From assembly GCA_949948745.1 (NCBI GenBank), contig CATLHA010000011.1, positions 1 to 37,666 on the forward strand: a stretch of DNA of 37,666 nucleotides, read 5' to 3'. This document shows, one piece after another, positions 29,831-37,666 of this stretch. The translations under genes were made by a program, and so were the position numbers. Under the pieces are notes generated by a model. The model saw only the letters and a program-made list of their open reading frames with translations, was not told where the DNA came from and searched no databases. The DNA is from an uncultured Caryophanales bacterium. Lineage in GTDB: Bacteria > Bacillota_I > Bacilli_A > RF39 > UBA660. How positions within the stretch are numbered: position 1 is the stretch's first letter; the number at the start of each line of letters is the position of its first letter.

Positions 29831-32800
29831 CTATTTTTTTGATATTTTTTCTGAATCTATTTCTAACTTTTTGTTTTTCCTAAAGGCTATATTATGCATT
29901 ATCAGACTATTTTTCTGTTCTTGTTTTTTGTAATTTTTTAATATTTCTTGTTGTTCTTCTTCTGATATCACTCTTTTATCGTGCTCATTATCAAATGGAT
30001 AACTGACATCCTCTCCAATTTGTTCAATGTAGCCTAAATGCTTATTCGTAAGGTATAAAATATAGGAAGTATCTTCCTTCAAGTCTGCTTTTACTTTGTC
30101 ATAATTGTTAACTAGATAACGAATTACACTCATGATTTCTTGTAATTGCTTTCCTCTTTCATCCTCTAAAGTAGGTTCTACTCTTGCTAAATCTGAAATA
30201 TATATTGAGTGATCATACTCTCTTATTTCATATATCAAATACCAGTCTTCCCCTATATATACATTTGCTTTAGAAAAATCATGCTTATTTTCGTTTCCAT
30301 GGACTTTCATTTCTTCTGGGTAAGCTTTATCTTCGATTGACACTATTTTTTCCACTGTATAATCTCTAATATTTTCTTCTTCTAGAATAACTTTTCTTTC
30401 ATCTCGATAGATTGGTTCTATTTTTTCTTTTGATAAGACTAAATCCTCTAAACTTCCCGCCAGAATGTATTGTAGTGACTTTGCATCTGAATACGCACTA
30501 CGATTTGGATCAAAATATGGTTTAGATGAATCATATTCTACTGGCTGAAAGTTTGATAAAGTAAATCTTTCTCCATGGATAAATCTTTCTTCATCTGCAT
30601 AAAAAGATTGATTAAAAATTTTATCAAGTCCTAAATCATCATATCCAAAGCCACTTGTTACTACTTTTATTACCTGTCTTTTCGCAAGTTCATCTAATTT
30701 TTTTAGCTCTTTTTCTTTATCATAAACAAGAGATTTTTCTATTCTTCTTTTTCTCTCTTTGATGTAAGATGCTACTTCTGTTTTACTTTTTTCTATTATA
30801 GTTTCTGCATCTAGTTTAAAAGCTTTTGCGACAACTTTTTTCAATTCTGGATGTGTCTTTAAATATTCCGTTCCTTCAATATTATCATGGCAATATAAAT
30901 TGTTATTTTGCCAGTCCCAAGATTCAGTAAGTAAAATCCATTCTCCATCTTTTAAAAGTTTTGTTACAAAAATTCCACCATCGTCACTACCAGTGGCATG
31001 GGCCATACAATTATGTCCTACTCCATTAAATATTTGGCAGCAGTTGGTATAATTGGTTTCTCCTACTAGAATAGAAAATCCATCATCTTTTCTTAGTAAT
31101 TCTGCTTTTATCATAAAACCATCAATTTCGAAAACATTACTTCTTTTTATTAAAGAGGACATTTGCCTTGTTTTGTTTCTGTTGTATATGGTTTGATAAA
31201 AATCAAAAGTTTCTTGATCATTTACCCCTGCTTTCTTTGCTTCGTCCATGAATTCAAAATTTCCTTTGTCGAAAATTAGTTTATCATTATTAATATAATC
31301 CATAGCTTGCACAAGGGTTATTTTTTCTATTCCAGAATGCCGTAAGTAAAATTTCTTAATTGCTGGAAACTTTCTCTCAATCGTCTTCATATGAGATTGT
31401 AAATTTATGGAATCTAAAATAAAAGGTAAATTTTCTATAAAAAAATTATAAAAATCTTCATTATAAAGTCTTAGTTGTTCATCGAACATTCTATGCATAC
31501 TTTGCTGATTTAATTTACCAAAAAAATCACTTTGAAAAAGAAGATTTTTTAAAAATCTGTCATTCAAATATTCTTTTTTGACTTGATATATTTCTTCGGT
31601 TTCTAAATTATAATTTTGATTAATATAATCGTTTATTTTTTTTCCAAAAGTTCCAGATAATTTTTTTATTTTTCTTCTTTTTTCTAGAGAAATTCTTCCG
31701 GATAGATAAAGGTAGAATTCTTCAGGTGTTTCCTCTGATAGAGATAATTTATTCAATTTAAACCACTGAATATCTGTTTTTTCAAAATATTTTGCTAATT
31801 CTTTCTTACCTTCTATTAATTCTTGGTATTCATATCCTAGTAATATATAATTTTGTAAATCAAATAAATTTAAAAAGGTTTGAATTCTTTTTTCTTGATT
31901 TTTATCCTTTTTAAATAATCCAAATACTTCAATGATTCTTGCAAGTGCTATCCGCATTGAATAATTATTCTCATATGGAAATGCGTTTTTTATTCGATTC
32001 CAAACAGAATAAGAAAACTCTTTTGGCTTTTTTATTCTGCTTAATTGCTCTAATATTTCTCTTGGTACATCATATGACTTCCTAGTCTTATAGAAAATAT
32101 CCTTAAATACATCCAGTCTTCCTCCATTGTTTAAAAGAATCTCTTTAATAAATTTATTTTTTTTCATATCTTCTAAGGAAGTGTATTTTTCTTTTACTAG
32201 ATGATTGGCATATAAAAATAGATAGATATCTATTATTTCACGTCCATCAATTAGATGCGACTCAGGAATTTCATAGCTGCCCCACTCTGTATTTATTTTT
32301 CTCAAATTATTTATTTTACCAGAAAGATAAGAAAAATCGGATAAATTAGATGGTAAAGTAATTTCTTCTGCTTTTTTGTAGTCGAATGCATAATCTCCAA
32401 CTATTCTAATACTAGATGGTAAAACTATTTTTTTAATAGGGCATTTTTGAAAGACATCATCATTAATTTTTTCTAATTTTTCAGGAATTTCTATATTTTC
32501 TAGATGTTTACAATTCGAAAACGCGCCATCTTCGATTTCCGTAATACTATTTGGTAAATTTATTTTTGTTAATTGATGACATTCATCAAATGCATAACTA
32601 TCAATTTTTTCTAATCCTTCAGGTAGAATTACTTCTTCTAGTCTATGACAATTTTGAAAAGCCCGTTCTGGAATTGTTTTTAAATCTTTAGGTAATTTTA
32701 TTCTTTTTAAACTATAACAATCCCTAAACGCATCATGACTAATTTTTTTAATACTATCAGGTAAAATGATTTCATATATTTGATAAATATCATTCAAAGC

Positions 32801-32917
32801 AAAATTACCATAAAAAGCATGGGTTCCAATTTCACTTACTCCATCTGGAATCACTACTTTATGTTCTTTGATATCTTCCATATTAATTTCTTCTAAAATG
32901 CCATTTTTAATTTTCAT
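29831..32917 (-). CDS. LRR_5-type giant paralog H
   Basis: 1028 residues, the smallest complete member. Its short solenoid has only about seven or eight LRR units, and the end carries TEWGSYEI (W212). GGTGATTAT precedes the ATG and a good promoter lies 25 bases further up. The middle region has YDVPREI, VFGLFKKDKNQ and GTFGKKINDY; FDEQ replaces the FDGC seen in most siblings. Cys626-Cys627 lie in NYTNCCQIFNGVGHNC, with SWDWQNNN and CHDNIEG intact. The C-terminal block keeps PIYRDER, the GEDWYLI motif, ADLKEDTSY and MHNIAF, plus a charged tail. Shared wording with I (TRQMSSL, RSNVFEIDG, the WGSYEI cap) makes H and I sisters, on either side of rnhC. First gene of the H-G operon. Function unknown. 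Confidence 0.92.
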   Translation of the reverse strand: MKIKNGILEEINMEDIKEHKVVIPDGVSEIGTHAFYGNFALNDIYQIYEIILPDSIKKISHDAFRDCYSLKRIKLPKDLKTIPERAFQNCHRLEEVILPEGLEKIDSYAFDECHQLTKINLPNSITEIEDGAFSNCKHLENIEIPEKLEKINDDVFQKCPIKKIVLPSSIRIVGDYAFDYKKAEEITLPSNLSDFSYLSGKINNLRKINTEWGSYEIPESHLIDGREIIDIYLFLYANHLVKEKYTSLEDMKKNKFIKEILLNNGGRLDVFKDIFYKTRKSYDVPREILEQLSRIKKPKEFSYSVWNRIKNAFPYENNYSMRIALARIIEVFGLFKKDKNQEKRIQTFLNLFDLQNYILLGYEYQELIEGKKELAKYFEKTDIQWFKLNKLSLSEETPEEFYLYLSGRISLEKRRKIKKLSGTFGKKINDYINQNYNLETEEIYQVKKEYLNDRFLKNLLFQSDFFGKLNQQSMHRMFDEQLRLYNEDFYNFFIENLPFILDSINLQSHMKTIERKFPAIKKFYLRHSGIEKITLVQAMDYINNDKLIFDKGNFEFMDEAKKAGVNDQETFDFYQTIYNRNKTRQMSSLIKRSNVFEIDGFMIKAELLRKDDGFSILVGETNYTNCCQIFNGVGHNCMAHATGSDDGGIFVTKLLKDGEWILLTESWDWQNNNLYCHDNIEGTEYLKTHPELKKVVAKAFKLDAETIIEKSKTEVASYIKERKRRIEKSLVYDKEKELKKLDELAKRQVIKVVTSGFGYDDLGLDKIFNQSFYADEERFIHGERFTLSNFQPVEYDSSKPYFDPNRSAYSDAKSLQYILAGSLEDLVLSKEKIEPIYRDERKVILEEENIRDYTVEKIVSIEDKAYPEEMKVHGNENKHDFSKANVYIGEDWYLIYEIREYDHSIYISDLARVEPTLEDERGKQLQEIMSVIRYLVNNYDKVKADLKEDTSYILYLTNKHLGYIEQIGEDVSYPFDNEHDKRVISEEEQQEILKNYKKQEQKNSLIMHNIAFRKNKKLEIDSEKISKK

Positions 32918-32941
32918 ATAATCACCGTATTTTCTATTACA

Positions 32942-32970
32942 ATTATATCGTAATTATTCTATTTTTACAA
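32942..32970 (-). promoter_or_regulatory. Promoter of the H-G operon
   Basis: Minus-strand TTGTAA (32965-32970), 17-base spacer, TATAAT (32942-32947), 25 bases before the ATG of H. It is back to back with the rnhC promoter; the two -35 boxes are 33 bases apart. Confidence 0.8.
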
Positions 32971-33003
32971 TCCTAGGAAACTAGTAAAATCTTATGAAAT
33001 AAA

Positions 33004-33032
33004 TTGTAAAAAGGAAGTTTTTTCTGTATAAT
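33004..33032 (+). promoter_or_regulatory. Promoter of rnhC
   Basis: TTGTAA (33004-33009), 17-base spacer, TATAAT (33027-33032). The same two hexamers and spacing occur on the other strand for H. The transcript leader is short, about 25 bases, ending in AGGGTGAT. Confidence 0.8.
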
Positions 33033-33063
33033 AAGACTAGAATTTAGAAAAAGGGTGATATCT

Positions 33064-33975
33064 GTGAATTGTGTAATTAAAGTTAGTGAAGAAACGAGAA
33101 AAAAAATGATTAAATACTATGAGGATAAAAAACGTGATAAAGTAATTCCTTATGTTGTTTTTCAGGCACAGGATGAAGATACAGTAATTACAATGTACGA
33201 AAGTGGAAAAATCATGTTTCAAGGAGTTAGTGCAGATGTTGATAGTACCATGTGGCTAGAAATGGATGGACAATCTGCTATTAATCAAGAAGAAGAAAAA
33301 GAGAAAGAAACAAAATATCATAATTGTTCTTCAATTGGTTCCGATGAAGTTGGTACTGGAGATTATTTCGGGCCTATTGTCGTTACTGCTAGTTTTGTAA
33401 AAAAGGAAGATGTAGAGTTCTTAGAAAAGTTAGGAATTCGTGACTCTAAAAAGATTAATGATGATACGATTTTAAAAATTGCTCCTGAAATTGCCAAAAG
33501 AATTCAGTATCGTAGTATCATACTAAATAATAAAGAATATAACGAAAAACATGGAAATGATCATAATATGAATAAAATTAAAGCTATCTTACATAATAAA
33601 GTTTTATATCAATTGGTTCAAGAAGTAAAAGAACCATATGATTATATTATTGTAGATGAATTTGCAAAAGAAGCTAGATATTACGAATATATTAAAGATT
33701 CCACTCAAATTCAAAGAGGAATTACTTTTATGACAAAAGCAGAAGATAAAAACTTAGCAGTTGCTTGCTCTTCTATTATTAGTCGCTATATTTTTATTAA
33801 AGAGTTTGATAAACTTTCTGATTCTCTACATATTCCTCTTCCAAAGGGTGCTGGAAGTAATGTAGATTCTGTTGGAGAAGAAATTGTAGAAAAATATGGA
33901 GAAGAAAAATTAAAAGAAGTAGCAAAATATAATTTTAAGAATACAGAACGAATTTTAAAAGTATGTATTTTCTAA
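33064..33975 (+). CDS. rnhC: Ribonuclease HIII
   Basis: 303 residues, cytosolic. RNase HIII cleaves the RNA strand of RNA-DNA hybrids during replication and repair. I choose GTG 33064: the upstream GTG at 33055 lies inside the ribosome binding site AGGGTGAT (33052-33059). Residues ~1-80 form the TBP-like substrate-binding domain typical of HIII (IPYVVFQAQDEDTVITMY). The catalytic domain begins near 95 with GSDEVGTGDYFGP, carrying the first acidic pair, followed by GIRDSKK and IIVDEFA with the further catalytic aspartates. Length and motif order are those of the Firmicute family. It is the only housekeeping gene here and the only plus-strand gene, placed between sister paralogs H and I. It has its own promoter and a hairpin terminator shared with I. 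Confidence 0.97.
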   Translation: MNCVIKVSEETRKKMIKYYEDKKRDKVIPYVVFQAQDEDTVITMYESGKIMFQGVSADVDSTMWLEMDGQSAINQEEEKEKETKYHNCSSIGSDEVGTGDYFGPIVVTASFVKKEDVEFLEKLGIRDSKKINDDTILKIAPEIAKRIQYRSIILNNKEYNEKHGNDHNMNKIKAILHNKVLYQLVQEVKEPYDYIIVDEFAKEARYYEYIKDSTQIQRGITFMTKAEDKNLAVACSSIISRYIFIKEFDKLSDSLHIPLPKGAGSNVDSVGEEIVEKYGEEKLKEVAKYNFKNTERILKVCIF

Positions 33976-33985
33976 TTTTTTAGTT

Positions 33986-34018
33986 AAAAAACCAAGCTAA
34001 CTATTTAGCCTGGTTTTT
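33986..34018. terminator. Bidirectional terminator between rnhC and I
   Basis: Inverted repeat AAAACCAAGCTAA / TTAGCCTGGTTTT with one mismatch and a four-base loop. A and T runs on the two flanks let it serve both the plus-strand rnhC and the minus-strand gene I, whose stops converge here. Confidence 0.85.
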
Positions 34019-34037
34019 ATATGGATAATATTTCTTA

Positions 34038-37000
34038 TTAAGGATGTTTTTTGCTAGTTTCCTCTTCCTTCATTAACTTTTTTCCTTTTTTAAATGTAAC
34101 TTTATGCATCCGAAGTTCTGGATTTTTTGCAGATTTGATATTTTTTATGTTTTTAAGTATCTTATTTTGTTCTTCTGGTGATATGACTCTTGTATCATCT
34201 TCATCATCAAATGGATAACTGATATCATCTCCAATTTGCTCAATATAGCCTAAACGTTTATTTAAAAGATATAATATATAAGAGGTATCTTCTTTCAAGT
34301 CTGCTTCTACTTGATTATATTTTTTTACTAACTCATAAATAATATTCATCATTTCTTGCATTTGGTTTCCTTGTTCATCTTCTAAGTCAGGTTTGGTTCT
34401 CGCAAGGTCTGAAATATAAATAGAATTATTTTCTTTTTCCTCGTAAATTAAATACCAATCTTCTCCAATATAGATATTATCACCTTCATAAGAAGCTAAG
34501 CTATTATCCTGATGGCTGAACATTTCAGATGGATAAACTGATTGTTCTATTTTTCTTATTTTTTCAGCCACTTTTTCTTGTATGTTGCCTCCATCCTCTA
34601 GTGAGACTTGTCTTTCATCTCGGTAGATTGGTTCTAGTTTCTCTTTACGGGATAAAACCAAATTCTCTAAACTCCCTGCCATAATATATTGTTTTTCCTT
34701 AGCATCAGAATATGCACTATGATTGGAATCAAAGAATGGAGCACTCGAATTATAATTTAATGGTTGAAAATTTTCTAAAGTGAATTTTTGTCCATGAATA
34801 AATTGTTCATGATTTGCATAAAATGACTGTTTGAAAAATTCCGAAACTCCTAGATCATCATATCCTTCCCCACTGGTTACCAATTTTACTACTTGTGTTT
34901 CCTCTAAGTTTCTTAACTTGTCTAATTCTTCTTTCCTATTTCCTAACAATGATTTTTGAATTCTTTTTTGCCTTTCTTCTATATAAGCCTCTATTTCTGT
35001 TTTGCTTTTTTCAATAATTAGTTCTCCATCTAGCCTGAAAGCTTCAGCAACAGCCCTTCTTAAACTCTCTGGTCCTTTCCTTAAATATTCTGTTCCTTCA
35101 ATGTTGTCATGACAGTATAAATTGTTATTTTGCCAGTCCCAAGATTCCGTAAGTAAAATCCATTCTCCATCTTTTAGAAGTTTCGTTACAAAAATACCAC
35201 CATCCGAGCTATTAGTCGCATGAGCCATACAATTTTGTCCCATTCCGCCATATACCTGACAGCAATTTGTATAATTATTCTCTCCTACGAATATCGCTAG
35301 AGGATCATCTCTTCTTAAAAGTTCTGCTTTAATTGTATATCCATCAATTTCGAAAACATTACTTCTTTTTACTAAGGAAGACATCTGTCTTGTTTTATTT
35401 TTGTTATAAATTTCTTGATAAAAATCAAAAGTATCCTGTTCTTTAACTCCGGCTATTTTTGCCTCTCTCATAAAATCTTCATTTCCATTTTCATATAATA
35501 ATGGCTCATCATTAATATAGTCTATTACCTGTGCTAAAGATGGAATAATGGTTCCAGAATGTTTTAAATAATATTTTTGAATCAGTGGAAATTTTTTTGC
35601 TATCGTTCGTATATTAGACTCTAGTGTTTCGTTTTCTATAATGAATGGAATATTTTCTATGAGAAATTCATAAAAATCTTTGTTATATTCTAAAGGCTGT
35701 CCATCAAATATTCTATGAATGCTTGCATAATTTATCTTTCCAAAAACATCTGTATTAAAAAGATACGATTTTATATCTTTATCTTCTAAAAATTCTTTTT
35801 TTACTCGATACCCGTCTATTTCTTTTAATGTATAATTATCTCTTACAAAATCATTTAATCTCTTTCCATAAGTCCCAGAAAGCTTTTTGATTCTTTTATA
35901 TTGTTCCATAGAAATTCTATCACTTGGTAAGTATGGTTCATACTCTTTTTTGTAATCATCATAGTAGTTTTCATTACTTATGCAATATGCTTTAATTTTA
36001 CATTTCTCAAAATATTTTTCAATTTCATTTCTTCTTTCTTTATCTTGACTTAATATACTATTATATTCTTCTTGATCCATGGTATAATTCTCTATACTAA
36101 ATAAGTTTAGAAAATCATGAATTCTCTTCATTTGCTTTTCATCTTTTTCAAATATTCCAAAGATCTCAATCATTCGAATCAGTGCTGTTTGCATTGTTTC
36201 ACTATATTTATTTGGAAATGCATCTTTTACTTCATTCCATATTTTTAAAGAAAATTCTTTTTTATCTCCTACTCTTAATGCAACTACTAAAGGAACATCG
36301 TAGGATTTTCTCATTTTGTAAAATAAATTTTTAAATATATCCAGTTTTTTTCTACAGTGTTCATCTTCTAATAAATCATTAATATACCGATTTTCTGACA
36401 TGTCTAAAAAACCATAGTTATCTTTTACTAAATGTTTGGCATATAAATAGGCATATATCTTACTTACATTTATTTTTCTATTTGGAAGAGGTCTTTTTAT
36501 CTCATAGGAACCCCAAACTGTATTTATTCTTTTTAAACTTTCTGCCGATCCAAAAGCACCTTGATCAATATATGATAATTTGGATGGCAAATCAATTTCT
36601 TCTAATATTTGTTCAGAAAAAACACCTGTCCTAATTGTGTGAACACTTTCTGGAATTTTTACTTTTTTTAAATTACAACCGCGAAATAAATAATCAGAAA
36701 GAACTTGTATGCCCTCTGGAATGTCAACTTCTTCTAATGAGTTTAAGTAAAAAGCGGCACTCTCTAATGATTCTAATGTGCTTGGTAGTTGAACTTTTTT
36801 TAATTTATAACATTGGCAGAAGGCACCTACACGAATTTTGGTAACTCCTTCTGGAATAGTCACTTCTTCTAATTTGGTACAAGTAGAAAAGGCGTATTCT
36901 TCAATTTTTTTTAATTTTGATGGTAGTTTTATTTTTTTTAGATTACATTTTTGAAATGCAACTTCCCCTATTATCTCTACTCCGTCTGGTATACTGATTT

Positions 37001-37265
37001 CTTCTAGATTAGTACAACCATCAAACATTCCTTCTTTAATTTCTTTTAGCTTTGGTGGTAGAATAATCTTTTTTAAATCATAGCAATTGTGAAAACACTT
37101 AACTCCAATTTCTTCTACAGTGCTTGGAATCACAACTTCATAAATTCCCGGAAAACCATTAAAAGCATAATCACCTATTTTTGTTACACTTTCTGGGATA
37201 ATTACTTTATTATTTACAATATCCTTCATTGTAATACCTTCTAAAACGCCATTTACTATTTCCAT
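34038..37265 (-). CDS. LRR_5-type giant paralog I
   Basis: 1075 residues from ATG 37265. A TTG one codon earlier is not needed, and AGGGTGAT is well placed for the ATG. About ten LRR units lie at ~20-248, several lacking the turn Cys, closed by TVWGSYEI (W251). The middle region has YDVPLVV, IFGIFEKDEKQ and GTYGKRLNDF; FDGQ replaces FDGC, as FDEQ does in sister H. The conserved block has Cys668-Cys669 (NYTNCCQVYGGMGQNC). Here Gln replaces the His of GHNC, which shows that this His is not essential family-wide. SWDWQNNN and CHDNIEG are intact. The C-terminal block has PIYRDER, the GEDWYLI motif, EADLKEDTSY and MHKVTFKKGKK. It is a single-gene unit with a promoter at 37290-37318 and a terminator shared with rnhC. 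No export signal. Function unknown. Confidence 0.92.
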   Translation of the reverse strand: MEIVNGVLEGITMKDIVNNKVIIPESVTKIGDYAFNGFPGIYEVVIPSTVEEIGVKCFHNCYDLKKIILPPKLKEIKEGMFDGCTNLEEISIPDGVEIIGEVAFQKCNLKKIKLPSKLKKIEEYAFSTCTKLEEVTIPEGVTKIRVGAFCQCYKLKKVQLPSTLESLESAAFYLNSLEEVDIPEGIQVLSDYLFRGCNLKKVKIPESVHTIRTGVFSEQILEEIDLPSKLSYIDQGAFGSAESLKRINTVWGSYEIKRPLPNRKINVSKIYAYLYAKHLVKDNYGFLDMSENRYINDLLEDEHCRKKLDIFKNLFYKMRKSYDVPLVVALRVGDKKEFSLKIWNEVKDAFPNKYSETMQTALIRMIEIFGIFEKDEKQMKRIHDFLNLFSIENYTMDQEEYNSILSQDKERRNEIEKYFEKCKIKAYCISNENYYDDYKKEYEPYLPSDRISMEQYKRIKKLSGTYGKRLNDFVRDNYTLKEIDGYRVKKEFLEDKDIKSYLFNTDVFGKINYASIHRIFDGQPLEYNKDFYEFLIENIPFIIENETLESNIRTIAKKFPLIQKYYLKHSGTIIPSLAQVIDYINDEPLLYENGNEDFMREAKIAGVKEQDTFDFYQEIYNKNKTRQMSSLVKRSNVFEIDGYTIKAELLRRDDPLAIFVGENNYTNCCQVYGGMGQNCMAHATNSSDGGIFVTKLLKDGEWILLTESWDWQNNNLYCHDNIEGTEYLRKGPESLRRAVAEAFRLDGELIIEKSKTEIEAYIEERQKRIQKSLLGNRKEELDKLRNLEETQVVKLVTSGEGYDDLGVSEFFKQSFYANHEQFIHGQKFTLENFQPLNYNSSAPFFDSNHSAYSDAKEKQYIMAGSLENLVLSRKEKLEPIYRDERQVSLEDGGNIQEKVAEKIRKIEQSVYPSEMFSHQDNSLASYEGDNIYIGEDWYLIYEEKENNSIYISDLARTKPDLEDEQGNQMQEMMNIIYELVKKYNQVEADLKEDTSYILYLLNKRLGYIEQIGDDISYPFDDEDDTRVISPEEQNKILKNIKNIKSAKNPELRMHKVTFKKGKKLMKEEETSKKHP

Positions 37266-37289
37266 CAAATCACCCTATTTTATATATCA

Positions 37290-37318
37290 ATTATAAGATA
37301 ATATGCTTGATTTTTCAA
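37290..37318 (-). promoter_or_regulatory. Promoter of paralog I
   Basis: Minus-strand TTGAAA (37313-37318), 17-base spacer, TATAAT (37290-37295), 24 bases before ATG 37265. Confidence 0.8.
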
Positions 37319-37321
37319 TAG

Positions 37322-37357
37322 AAAAGCCAAACTATAAATCTAGTCTGTTTTTTTACT
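37322..37357 (-). terminator. Possible terminator of the Rpn-type gene
   Basis: Imperfect hairpin with CAGACTA pairing to TAGTTTG (one G-T pair) around a six-base loop, then GCTTTTCT on the minus strand, about 50 bases after the stop at 37408. The stem is weak. The rest of 37358-37407 shows nothing. Confidence 0.4.
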
Positions 37358-37407
37358 TTTTAGGACTTCTCATATGGTGTGATTATTCTTTGAGGAAATC
37401 TCGATTT

Positions 37408-37666
37408 TTATAATAATTTTTCTATTTCATCTTCTGCTAATCCAGTAGACTTTACAACGATTTTTTTTGAAACGCCATTTTTTAAGAATTCTTTTGCCAT
37501 TTCTATTTTTGATTGTTGGATTCCTTCCTGTCTTCCTTCTTTTAATGCTTTTTTTGTTGCTTTCTTTGTTGCTTTCTCTGTTGCTTTTTTTATCTCATAT
37601 TCTCTTGAATATTCCTCTATGTTCCTTTCAATAATTTCTGCTTCATATGCATCTACTATCGCTCTT
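37408..37666 (-). CDS. Rpn-family (PD-(D/E)XK) protein, C-terminal part only
   Basis: The last 86 codons of a gene entering from the right edge, ending in TAA at 37408. The visible part is a charged helix (EEYSREYEIKKATEKATKK), an EGRQEG stretch, then MAKEFLKNGVS and a TGLAEDEIEKLL end. This is the usual tail of Rpn recombination-promoting nuclease / PD-(D/E)XK_2 family proteins, in which a nuclease domain precedes a variable charged region and a small helical end. The catalytic domain lies outside the window, so activity cannot be judged. A run of 12-base repeats encodes the KAT(K/E) units. Related E. coli proteins have been linked to recombination and phage defence. A role here is inference. 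Confidence 0.75.
   Translation of the reverse strand, partial: RAIVDAYEAEIIERNIEEYSREYEIKKATEKATKKATKKALKEGRQEGIQQSKIEMAKEFLKNGVSKKIVVKSTGLAEDEIEKLL
37547..37594 (-). repeat. Four imperfect 12-base units in the Rpn-type gene
   Basis: Four units of the form GCTTTCTTTGTT on the plus strand, coding KATK/KATE on the minus strand. They lie in the variable linker of the protein and keep frame (12 bases, four residues), so copy-number change would alter linker length without a frameshift. Confidence 0.7.

Overview
The window is AT-rich, uses the standard code (TGG for Trp, TGA as stop) and carries GGAGG/GGTGA-type ribosome binding sites, near-consensus sigma-A promoters with 17-base spacers, and an RNase HIII gene. 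Together these point to a low-GC Firmicute, probably a gut Bacilli/Erysipelotrichia-type or related uncultured lineage. I cannot name the species. Almost all coding is on the minus strand. || Layout, in plus coordinates; minus-strand genes are transcribed right to left: (1) 1-16628, a five-gene operon of giant paralogous proteins, here called E (promoter-proximal), D, C, B and A, with A running off the left edge; (2) F at 16777-20142, same family, followed by a terminator that overlaps the operon promoter; (3) 20165-20350, a decayed C-terminal fragment of another copy; (4) 20494-26229, a membrane-anchored 1911-residue surface protein with NPCBM, transglutaminase-like, two discoidin-like and six Ig-like modules; (5) 26436-32917, two more paralogs, G and H, in one operon; (6) rnhC on the plus strand, divergent from H; (7) paralog I at 34038-37265; (8) the 3' end of an Rpn-type (PD-(D/E)XK) gene at the right edge. 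|| The nine intact or edge-truncated paralogs share one design. An N-terminal BspA-type leucine-rich repeat (LRR_5) solenoid of about 7 to 18 units of about 23 residues starts directly at the initiator Met with no signal peptide. A helical middle region follows (YDI, FGLF-KDK, GTYGKRLNDF motifs). Then comes a highly conserved block (NYTNCCQ, GHNCMAHAT, SWDWQNNN, CHDNIEG), a charged helical linker, and a C-terminal block (PIYRDER, GEDWYLI, SDLAR, DLKEDTSY, NK-LGYIEQ, MHKVxFKK). The last block reads like a divergent GNAT-type acyltransferase fold. The solenoid varies in length while the C-terminal half is nearly constant. This is the signature of a variable recognition part joined to a fixed effector part. 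My best candidate for an undescribed system is therefore this expanded family of apparently cytosolic LRR-effector proteins. Their biochemical activity and biological role (defence, effector or toxin, regulation) cannot be read from the sequence.
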